This document shows, in pieces, positions 57,750-64,000 of a DNA stretch of 64,000 bases; position 1 is the first letter of the stretch, and every line of letters starts with the position of its first letter. Source of the DNA: an uncultured Sulfitobacter sp. (GTDB taxonomy: Bacteria > Pseudomonadota > Alphaproteobacteria > Rhodobacterales > Rhodobacteraceae); the NCBI GenBank assembly GCA_905182645.1, contig CAJJCJ010000008.1:124001-188000 (forward strand), given 5' to 3'. A program made the translations under genes and the position numbers. The notes under the pieces are model-generated. The model ran no database searches and was not told the DNA's origin. It saw only the letters and a program-made list of their open reading frames with translations.

Positions 57750-58817
57750 TTACTTGCGTGTGCGGCGACCTGTGCGCGCGCGGCCTTCGCCGGCTTTGAT
57801 TGCAGGGCGGTTAAAGCCGATCCATTCGCCGCCGGCTGCGTCATTGTTGGTTAGGAAGTTGGCGGCGCGGATGGCCTCCATTTCTTTACCTGCGCGCGGC
57901 AGGGTTGAACCCATGCCAAACATTTGTACGATCGCTTCGTCGTCCATGCCCGGCGGGATGATGATGCCAGCGGCCTCGATTTCAGCGCGCTTTTCAGCCA
58001 GCTTTTTAGGGCCGACGGGCAGCGCGACGGGGTTCATGATTGCGGATGTCATGCCCGCAGCCATCGCCATTGGCAGGAACGCGTTGTTGATGCCATGACG
58101 GTTTGGCAGACCAAAAGAGATGTTGGACGCGCCGCAAGTCGTGTTCACGCCAAGTTCTTCGCGCAAGCGCCGCACGAGCGCAAAAACCTGCAAGCCAGCA
58201 GTGCCCATCGCGCCGATTGGCATGACCAGTGGATCAACCACAATGTCATGCGCAGGGATGCCAAAATCTGCGGCCCGCTCGACGATTTTTTTAGCGACTG
58301 CGAAACGCACATCGGGGTCTTCGGAGATGCCTGTGTCATCGTTTGAAATGGCCACAACTGGGACGTTGTATTTTTTGACCAGCGGCAGAACCAGTTCCAT
58401 GCGGTCTTCTTCACCTGTCACGGAGTTCAGCAGCGGGCGGCCTTCAGCGGCAGCAAGCCCGTTTTCCAGCGCGCCGGGAACCGAGCTGTCGATGCACAGT
58501 GGGCAGTCGGTGACGGCCTGTACGTGGCGGATCAGCTCCATCATCAGCGTTGGTTCAACAAAGTTGTTGTCGGCGTAACGTGGATCTTCGGCCATTTTGT
58601 TCGAGAACACGGCGCCCGAGTTAATGTCGAGAATGTTTGCACCAGCAGCGACCTGTGCGAGCGCATCAGATTCAACGCGGGAAAAATCGCCGCGCTCAAG
58701 TTCTTCGTTTAGGATTTTGCGGCCCGTTGGGTTGATCCGCTCGCCGATGACGGCAAATGGCTGATCAAAGCCGATGATGGTGGTGCGTGTTTTGGATTCG
58801 ACGATCGTTCGTGTCAT
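57750..58817 (-). CDS. Methyltetrahydrofolate:corrinoid methyltransferase (pterin-binding domain)
   Basis: This 355-residue TIM-barrel protein of the AcsE/MtgA type moves a methyl group between tetrahydrofolate and a corrinoid protein. It has FAVIGERINPTGRKILNEEL at the N-terminus, the pterin-binding strand AAGANILDINSGAVFSNKMA, CPLCIDSSVPGALENGLAAA and RPLLNSVTGEEDRMELVLPL; TTCGASNISFGLPNRHGINN carries conserved Asn residues. The C-terminal basic tail (RARTGRRTRK) is unusual. No corrinoid protein is encoded nearby. It is the last gene of a three-gene operon behind MetF and the small virulence-factor-family protein. Confidence 0.92.
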   Translation of the reverse strand: MTRTIVESKTRTTIIGFDQPFAVIGERINPTGRKILNEELERGDFSRVESDALAQVAAGANILDINSGAVFSNKMAEDPRYADNNFVEPTLMMELIRHVQAVTDCPLCIDSSVPGALENGLAAAEGRPLLNSVTGEEDRMELVLPLVKKYNVPVVAISNDDTGISEDPDVRFAVAKKIVERAADFGIPAHDIVVDPLVMPIGAMGTAGLQVFALVRRLREELGVNTTCGASNISFGLPNRHGINNAFLPMAMAAGMTSAIMNPVALPVGPKKLAEKRAEIEAAGIIIPPGMDDEAIVQMFGMGSTLPRAGKEMEAIRAANFLTNNDAAGGEWIGFNRPAIKAGEGRARTGRRTRK

Positions 58818-58829
58818 ATGCGCAGTCCC

Positions 58830-59771
58830 TTAGGATTGATTTGCTGGAACGGCAGAAGCGCCGCCGTGATTGATGGCCCAATTGGCATTGGTCTTAATCC
58901 CGCCCAGCGGGAAGAAATGCACGTGTGAGATGTTAAAGTCGGGGTTCGCCGCCTTATGGGCTGCAAGCTGTGCCAAGACGTCCGTGGGTTCGTAAGGAAG
59001 CAGCAGTTTGGTCACATCCATTGCCCGCTTTTGCAAGACTTTGAGAGATGCGCCGACTCCGCAAGCGATCGCGAATTTGATCAGCGTTTGCAGTTTGGCC
59101 GGGCCCGCAATGCCGATGTGCACGGGGATCGTGATGCCCGCTTCTTTTATTGCATTGGCCCAGTCGATAATTGGTCCTGCTTCAAAGGCGAACTGCGTTG
59201 CGAGCGCCATTTGGGCGTCGGATGTTTCTGAAAACGCTTGTTTCCAACGCAATGCGCTGTCCACGTTGGTCATTGAACCGTCGGTGTCGATATCTTTGTT
59301 GCCCTCGGGGTGGCCCGCGACATGCAGATGTTTAAAGCCAGCCTCGCCGAAAAGACCGCTTTCGAGAAGCTGCATTGAGCTGTCAAAGGCGCCGTTCGGT
59401 TTTGCGACGCCACCAGCCAAAAGCAGCGCCTGATCTACGCCTGCTTCGCCTTGGTAACGTGCGATCCAGTCGGCGAGCGTTGCCTTATCTTTGATGATGC
59501 GCGCTGGAAAATGCGGCATGACGTTGAAGCCATCAGCCGCGATGCGTTTTGCGGTCGCGACCATGTCGTCGATTGGCGTGCCTTCAATATGGGCGACGTA
59601 GACGCGCGTGCCAGCGGGCAAAAGATCGCGGAAGTTTTCGACCTTTTCAGCGGTGCGCGGCATCACTTCGATGGAATAATCGCGCAGCAAGGATTCGACG
59701 TTTGGGTCGACTTGGACAGGCGCATCATTTTTCTTGAAGAATGGGAGCAAGGACATAGGTGTCGCTTTCAT
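58830..59771 (-). CDS. Methylenetetrahydrofolate reductase-like protein (MetF family)
   Basis: This 313-residue protein of the MTHFR fold would reduce methylene-THF to methyl-THF, or run the reverse when methyl groups enter from demethylation. Seen are VYVAHIEGTPIDDMVATAKR, FNVMPHFPARIIKDKATLAD (the HxxPH-like folate strand), QALLLAGGVAKPNGAFDSSM and LHVAGHPEGNKDIDTDGSMT, where GHPEGH is the usual motif. It is separate from biosynthetic metF in type, belonging to the group that accompanies methyl-THF:corrinoid methyltransferases. Its start follows the preceding stop without gap (TAGATG), so it is co-translated with the small protein upstream. An ATG five codons in is an alternative start. Confidence 0.88.
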   Translation of the reverse strand: MKATPMSLLPFFKKNDAPVQVDPNVESLLRDYSIEVMPRTAEKVENFRDLLPAGTRVYVAHIEGTPIDDMVATAKRIAADGFNVMPHFPARIIKDKATLADWIARYQGEAGVDQALLLAGGVAKPNGAFDSSMQLLESGLFGEAGFKHLHVAGHPEGNKDIDTDGSMTNVDSALRWKQAFSETSDAQMALATQFAFEAGPIIDWANAIKEAGITIPVHIGIAGPAKLQTLIKFAIACGVGASLKVLQKRAMDVTKLLLPYEPTDVLAQLAAHKAANPDFNISHVHFFPLGGIKTNANWAINHGGASAVPANQS

Positions 59772-60080
59772 CTAGGCGGTGGGTGTGTCCCAGCCGTCGT
59801 TTGCAATCAGGGTTTTGATCTTTGCAAGATCGTATTCAGCGTCTACGCGGGCCACTTCGGCGGCGGCCACGTCGGCGTCGGTTCCGTCAACAGGGTAGGG
59901 TGGTGCCTTGCGGAATCCTTCCAGATAGGCGTCAGATTCAGCTGCACCAGATTTCATCGCTGCGCGGTCGATGGCTTGTTCAAACCGTTCCGGCAGCGGC
60001 AGTTTCGTGCCACGCCGCCCTTTGCCAACGATGACCTGTGCTGGCATATCGCGCCAGTAAACGATTGTGACGTCAGCCAT
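59772..60080 (-). CDS. Small virulence-factor-family protein linked to MetF
   Basis: This 102-residue protein begins MADVTIVYWRDMPAQVIVGK and has RRGTKLPLPERFEQAIDRAA followed by an acidic, Ala-rich tail. It resembles the Virulence_fact family (conserved virulence factor), named by history only and without known mechanism. In Rhodobacterales it occurs next to MetF-like and methyl-THF:corrinoid methyltransferase genes, as here. The start at 60080 has a GGAAGG site; an upstream ATG adds unrelated residues. Its place at the head of the operon suggests a role in corrinoid-linked C1 transfer or its control, which is inference. Confidence 0.8.
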   Translation of the reverse strand: MADVTIVYWRDMPAQVIVGKGRRGTKLPLPERFEQAIDRAAMKSGAAESDAYLEGFRKAPPYPVDGTDADVAAAEVARVDAEYDLAKIKTLIANDGWDTPTA

Positions 60081-60138
60081 ATCTGATTCCTTCCCAAAAC
60101 CGGTTGTTGGTCCCTTATTACGACAGGATTTTGCCAAC

Positions 60139-60159
60139 CGATGCCGAATTTCGACATCG
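60139..60159. promoter_or_regulatory. Palindrome upstream of the C1 operon
   Basis: CGATGCCGAA-T-TTCGACATCG is a 21-bp palindrome with 9 of 10 arms matching. It lies 59 bases upstream of the small virulence-factor-family gene, in a 256-bp divergent region before ppx. It is a plausible regulator site for the methyl-transfer operon. No regulator is adjacent. Confidence 0.5.
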
Positions 60160-60336
60160 CGTGCGCATCCAGCGACGGTGTTGGTATGAACGGTGCAGCG
60201 GACGGAGGCCAGACCACGGCGTCCCCATTGTTTTCATCATCTCTCTGAGGTCTGTTCAGATTGCCGTCAGGCTGTGCTTGCGCGGCATCCCTATGCGGCA
60301 TAGCGTAGGAGCAACTAGAAAATGGAGGGCGTACAC

Positions 60337-61449
60337 ATGACGCCCAAGCGTCCTAACGGTGCGGGAGCGTACCCTAAAGCGGTTGAGACCCCCGCGCCAC
60401 ACCAACCCGATCCGGCGGGGCTTTATGCCGCGCTTGATCTGGGAACAAACAGTTGTCGGATGTTGATCGCCCAACCTAAGGGCAGTCAGTTTCACGTCGT
60501 TGATAGCTTTTCTAAGTCGGTCCAGCTTGGGCATGGCCTAGAGAGTACTGGGAAATTGTCGCGTGCGTCGATGAACCTGACGATCAATGCGATCCGTATT
60601 TGCCGCCAAAAGCTTGACAGGCATGGCGTGAAAAACATGCGCTTGGTTGCGACAGAAGCCTGTCGTCGTGCCCGTAATGGTCAGAACTTTGTGGCGCAAG
60701 TCCGGCGCGAAACTGGATTGATGCTTGAGATTATCCAACCAGAGGAAGAAGCACGGCTTGCAGTGATTTCCTGTGCGCCGCTGGTCAGCACTAAGACCGA
60801 TCAGTTGCTGGTTGTTGATATTGGCGGCGGATCCACCGAATTGGTCTGGATTGACCTGACCAATGTGCCGCAACGCGAACGGCCGCGTGCGATTATGCGG
60901 CTGCATGCTGGGTTCAAATCCGATCCTGGACCGTTTGCGGCCGCCAAGGTTGTGGATTGGATTTCAGTGCCACTTGGCGTGGCCACGCTGCGCGATCAGT
61001 TCGCGGATGTTGAGGATGACGCAGCACGGTTTGCGCTGATGTCTTGGTTTTTTGAAGAAAGCCTCGAAGATTTTTCGCCCTATGCTGCCGCCCAAACTCG
61101 TGAAGGGTTTCAGATTGTTGGCACCAGCGGGACGGTGACCACTGTTGCTGCCAGCCATTTGGGGTTGAAGCGTTATGACCGGACCAAGGTCGACGGCCTG
61201 CGCATGACGACCGATCAGATTGATACGGTGATCCGCAATTACCTGACTCTTGGTCCAACGGGGCGCCGTGCTGATCCACGTATTGGCAAGGATCGCCAAG
61301 CGCTGATTATGTCAGGTGCTGCGATTTTGCAGGCGTTGATGCGGCTTTGGCCCACTGATCGTTTGTCGGTTGCTGATCGCGGTCTGCGCGAAGGGCTGCT
61401 TTATGCGCAAATGTCCGCGGACGGCGTGCTTGAAGATGCGCCTTATTAG
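60337..61449 (+). CDS. Ppx/GppA-family exopolyphosphatase
   Basis: This 370-residue ASKHA-fold protein hydrolyses polyphosphate or pppGpp. It has YAALDLGTNSCRMLIAQPKG (phosphate 1), TEACRRARNGQNFVAQVRRE, LLVVDIGGGSTELVWIDL (phosphate 2) and IVGTSGTVTTVAASHLGLKR, and it lacks the extra C-terminal domain of E. coli Ppx. A short Pro-rich N-terminal extension (about 30 residues) precedes the fold. The ATG at 60337 has a GGAGGG site, better than the upstream ATG at 60322. The next gene, rlmE, starts 16 bases after the stop, a pairing common in alphaproteobacteria. Confidence 0.92.
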   Translation: MTPKRPNGAGAYPKAVETPAPHQPDPAGLYAALDLGTNSCRMLIAQPKGSQFHVVDSFSKSVQLGHGLESTGKLSRASMNLTINAIRICRQKLDRHGVKNMRLVATEACRRARNGQNFVAQVRRETGLMLEIIQPEEEARLAVISCAPLVSTKTDQLLVVDIGGGSTELVWIDLTNVPQRERPRAIMRLHAGFKSDPGPFAAAKVVDWISVPLGVATLRDQFADVEDDAARFALMSWFFEESLEDFSPYAAAQTREGFQIVGTSGTVTTVAASHLGLKRYDRTKVDGLRMTTDQIDTVIRNYLTLGPTGRRADPRIGKDRQALIMSGAAILQALMRLWPTDRLSVADRGLREGLLYAQMSADGVLEDAPY

Positions 61450-61465
61450 GACTAGGTGAGCCAGT

Positions 61466-62197
61466 ATGGCAAAGAAACCAACCAAGAATTCATCGGGCCG
61501 TGGCCTGCGCGATCTGACCGTTAAGGTCAAAACTGCGCGTGGCCGGACCAATTCGTCAACGCTTTGGCTGCAACGCCAGTTGAACGACCCCTATGTGACC
61601 CGCGCCAAGGCCGAGGGCATGCGCGGTCGTGCGGCCTATAAGATTATGGAATTGGACGATAAATTTCGGTTCCTTATTCCAGGTGCCCGGGTTGTTGACC
61701 TTGGCTGCGCGCCGGGTGGATGGATGCAGGTGGCTGTGCCGCGGATCAATTCGCTTGGTGAAAATAAGCGCAAAGATGTCGGCATGATCTTGGGCGTTGA
61801 TTTGCAAGAAATGGAAGCGATTCCGGGTGCGGTCATGTATCAGCTTGACTTTATGGCTGATGATGCGGATTTGCAGACCAAGGAATGGCTTGGCGGCGAG
61901 GCGGATGTTGTGATGTCCGATATGGCGGCGTCCAGTTGCGGCCATAAGCAGACCGACCACTTGCGCGTAATGGCGCTTTGCGAGGCGGCGGCATATTTCG
62001 CATTTGACGTGCTGAGCGAAGGTGGCACGTTTGTGGCCAAAGTTTTGGCCGGTGGCGCTGAGGCAGAATTGAACCGACTGCTGAAGATAAACTTCAAGAA
62101 GGTGTCTTATGTGAAGCCACCTTCGTCGCGGTCCGACAGTTCGGAAAAATTCATTGTAGCGACAGGGTTTAAAGGCCGTTCTTCAGACGAGATGTAG
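61466..62197 (+). CDS. rlmE: 23S rRNA (uridine-2552) 2'-O-methyltransferase
   Basis: RlmE (FtsJ) methylates U2552 in the A-loop of 23S rRNA. The 243-residue protein has a longer basic N-terminal extension than E. coli RlmE (about 40 residues, [18 protein letters not shown]) and then [15 protein letters not shown] with the catalytic Lys, [20 protein letters not shown] (SAM site), [19 protein letters not shown] with Asp, and [12 protein letters not shown] with Lys; [18 protein letters not shown] gives the last Glu region. The K-D-K-E tetrad is complete. It follows ppx and is convergent with the repressor gene, overlapping it by 15 bases. Confidence 0.95.
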   Translation: MAKKPTKNSSGRGLRDLTVKVKTARGRTNSSTLWLQRQLNDPYVTRAKAEGMRGRAAYKIMELDDKFRFLIPGARVVDLGCAPGGWMQVAVPRINSLGENKRKDVGMILGVDLQEMEAIPGAVMYQLDFMADDADLQTKEWLGGEADVVMSDMAASSCGHKQTDHLRVMALCEAAAYFAFDVLSEGGTFVAKVLAGGAEAELNRLLKINFKKVSYVKPPSSRSDSSEKFIVATGFKGRSSDEM

Positions 62198-62941
62198 GCG
62201 CGTTTGCCAGTCGGCGCAGGCGTTTACGAACCGTTCGGACGGCACCCCATCGGTTACAAAGTCACCGACTTCGGCGACGGACCCTATCCGTACGGGGGCT
62301 TTGCGTGTGAATTTCGATTTGTCGGCGACAAGGATGCTGGCGCGGGCCGCATCAAGGATTTGACGGCTCACGCGGACTTCTTGGGGGTCGAAATCCAACA
62401 GGTCGCCAGATGGGTCAATCGCGGATGCCCCGATCACAGCAATGTCGACCTTGAACTGTGCAATCGCAAGTGCAGCCAAATCCCCAACCAATCCCCCATC
62501 TGTGCGCCGCAAGGTTCCTCCTGCAACAACCACTTCACATGTTGGATTGCGCGCTAAGATATTGGCAACATTCAGGTTATTTGTTACCACCATAAGGTCG
62601 CGGTGCGCAGATAGGGCGTGGGCGACGGCTTCAGTTGTGGTGCCAATGTTCAAGAAAATAGACGCATTATCAGGGATGAGTGCGGCCGTGCGCGCGCCGA
62701 TCCGCAGCTTGGCATCACGTCCAAGTGCGCGCCTGTCGTCATAACCAATATTGCGCACACCGCTGGGCAATATTGCCCCGCCGTGCACCCGTTCAAGCAG
62801 ACCGTCACCGCATAGATTAGTAAGATCACGCCGAATTGTTTGAACCGCGACCCTGAACGTGTCCGCGAGCGCGGTTGCATTTACCTTTCCATCACGGCGT
62901 GCTGCTGCGAGAATGTTACTATGGCGATCAGTTGTATTCAT
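62183..62941 (-). CDS. glpR: DeoR-family repressor, probably GlpR
   Basis: This 252-residue protein has a DeoR helix-turn-helix ([40 protein letters not shown]) and a DeoRC sensor domain (about 75-235, with [24 protein letters not shown] phosphate-binding segment). The divergent neighbour is glpD, 165 bases away, which makes glycerol-3-phosphate the likely inducer. The intergenic region holds repeated ATGTTCGCT elements that resemble GlpR half-sites. Other DeoR regulators of sugar phosphates would look alike, so the name rests on context. Confidence 0.85.
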   Translation of the reverse strand: MNTTDRHSNILAAARRDGKVNATALADTFRVAVQTIRRDLTNLCGDGLLERVHGGAILPSGVRNIGYDDRRALGRDAKLRIGARTAALIPDNASIFLNIGTTTEAVAHALSAHRDLMVVTNNLNVANILARNPTCEVVVAGGTLRRTDGGLVGDLAALAIAQFKVDIAVIGASAIDPSGDLLDFDPQEVRVSRQILDAARASILVADKSKFTRKAPVRIGSVAEVGDFVTDGVPSERFVNACADWQTRLHLV

Positions 62942-63006
62942 ATGTTCGCTTATGGATCACTAACGCAAAATTATCCACAAATATGTCTGATATTAACTTT
63001 AGAATG

Positions 63007-63036
63007 ATGTTCGCTCTGCGTATAAACGAATATCAT
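63007..63036. promoter_or_regulatory. GlpR operator candidate
   Basis: ATGTTCGCT (63007-63015) and the inverted ATATTCGTT, seen as AACGAATAT near 63025, form an imperfect inverted repeat 70 bases before glpD. A third ATGTTCGCT lies at 62942-62950, overlapping the glpR start. They resemble the E. coli GlpR half-site ATGTTCGA. Spacing and repetition suggest a shared operator region for glpR and glpD. Confidence 0.55.
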
Positions 63037-63106
63037 ACGTAGTTTTTCTTGCGCCTTTTGCGCTGTCGGGATAATGTTGCGTCATTGCTTTGAAAGGCTA
63101 CGGCAT

Positions 63107-64000
63107 ATGGCTACTGATTTTGATCTTTTTATTATTGGCGGTGGGATCAACGGGGTTGGTATCGCGCGCGATGCGCAGGGCCGTGGACTGCAGGTTGGGC
63201 TGGCTGAAATGTCAGATCTTGGGGCGGCCACGTCGTCTGCATCAACCAAGCTGTTTCACGGTGGCTTGCGGTATCTGGAATTTTTTGAGTTTGGACTGGT
63301 CCGCAAAGCGCTGGTTGAACGTGAGGTTCTGCTAAGGGCCATGCCGCACATCAGTTGGCCGATGCGGTTTGTTCTGCCTTATCATAAGGATATGCGGTTT
63401 GAGGGCGATACGCCGACATCCAAGTTACTGACGTTTTTCATGCCGTGGATGAAGGGGCGCCGTCCTGCATGGCTCGTGCGATTTGGCCTGTTTTTGTATG
63501 ATACGCTTGGTGGACGTCAAATATTGCCTGGAACGCGGACGGTGGATTTGACGACAGATCCGGTTGGTAGACCGCTGAAGGGTAAGTTTACCCGCGCCTA
63601 TGAGTATTCTGATTGTTGGGTCGAGGATTCGCGGCTTGTTGTGTTGAACGCCCGTGATGCGGCGGACCGTGGCGCGCAGATTATGACCCGCACAAAGGTG
63701 ATCGAGGCGCGCCGTGTTGAGGGAGTTTGGGAGATCACGCTTGAAGGGCCCGACGGCCCCAAGACGGTGACTGCTGCTGGTTTGGTAAACGCAGGTGGCC
63801 CTTGGGTTGAAGACATCATTCGTGGCAAAATACATGTGAATGCTACTGAGGGCGTCCGCCTTGTGCGTGGCTCGCATATCGTCACTAAGCGTTTGTTTGA
63901 TCACGATAAAGCGTATTTTTTCAAGGCGAAGATGGCCGCATTATCTTTGCTATTCCATATGAGACGGACTTTACCCTGATCGGGACAACGGACGCTGAAC
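63107..64000 (+). CDS. glpD: Glycerol-3-phosphate dehydrogenase (aerobic), partial, apparent frameshift
   Basis: GlpD oxidises glycerol 3-phosphate to dihydroxyacetone phosphate at the membrane and passes electrons to quinone. The start at 63107 gives the FAD-binding FDLFIIGGGINGVGIARDAQ, then SSASTKLFHGGLRYLEFFEF and GLVNAGGPWVEDI. After FDHDKAYFF (about 63930) the frame is lost: the present reading stops at 63977-63979. One added base in TTTTTCAAGG would restore the expected GEDGRIIFAIPYETDFTLIG, which is readable to the window edge. So either one base is missing (a real lesion) or the sequence is in error. The gene runs out of the window. Confidence 0.9.

Overview
The window looks like chromosome of a marine alphaproteobacterium of the Roseobacter group (Rhodobacteraceae). 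The evidence is the TRAP transporter set, an Entner-Doudoroff zwf-pgl-pgi block, an agl alpha-glucoside operon, cobalamin synthesis genes, a CckA-type hybrid kinase and a Fur/Mur-type regulator. Base composition is moderate for the group. Several genes are broken and the left end is full of dead insertion sequences. This fits a decay-rich genus such as Octadecabacter, but the genus is an inference. Some single-base frameshifts, including those in tyrS, cckA and glpD, could be sequence errors.

Layout. 1-3.8 kb: the end of an unknown gene with a terminator, a possible small gene, a fragment of a B12-dependent ribonucleotide reductase and at least three degraded IS3-family elements, one inserted in another. 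3.8-9.7 kb: a GMC oxidoreductase divergent from a DctPQM TRAP transporter and an IclR regulator, with a palindromic operator between them. 9.7-17.5 kb: a cupin-like protein, a decayed FAD oxidoreductase, enolase, an EamA permease, Fur, a broken Na+/H+ antiporter, a FemAB/GNAT-like protein and a frameshifted tyrS. 17.6-26.5 kb: anmK, a PEP-mutase-family enzyme, an aminotransferase, SoxR divergent from a VOC protein across a SoxR-box-like sequence, two small conserved proteins, cysS, cimA and a squalene/phytoene synthase-like protein. 26.5-33.7 kb: an MFS carrier, cobB-cobA facing away from cbiD-cobK, a DNA glycosylase, an esterase and an HNH nuclease. 33.8-39.3 kb: a sulfatase, then zwf-pgl-pgi. 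39.3-47.6 kb: tRNA-Gly(CCC), an acyltransferase relic, an ASKHA/ferredoxin corrinoid-activation protein, guaB, an rRNA m5C methyltransferase and a broken cckA. 47.6-57.7 kb: glk, bglA and aglR on the minus strand, facing aglEFGAK. 57.7-60.1 kb: a methyltetrahydrofolate:corrinoid methyltransferase, a MetF-like reductase and a small virulence-factor-family protein. 60.3-64 kb: ppx/gppA, rlmE, a GlpR-like repressor and the start of glpD.

Three themes link the genes. First, sugar use: alpha- and beta-glucosides are imported and hydrolysed (agl, bgl), phosphorylated (glk) and sent to the Entner-Doudoroff pathway (zwf, pgl, pgi) and lower glycolysis (eno). The zwf and eno upstream regions share a GTTAGCGSTAAC palindrome, which suggests one common LacI-type regulator. 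Second, corrinoid biology: cobalamin synthesis, a corrinoid-activating ASKHA protein and a methyl-THF:corrinoid methyltransferase with MetF point to demethylation of a methylated compound, although the substrate-specific methyltransferase and the corrinoid protein are not in the window. Third, gene decay: nrdJ, the FAD oxidoreductase, the antiporter, the acyltransferase and all IS transposases are clearly broken. tyrS, cckA, dctQ and glpD carry one or two frameshifts each.

I found no CRISPR array, phage, restriction or toxin system, and nothing I can defend as a wholly new system. The best leads are the regulatory palindromes, the corrinoid/C1 gene set and the broken essential gene.
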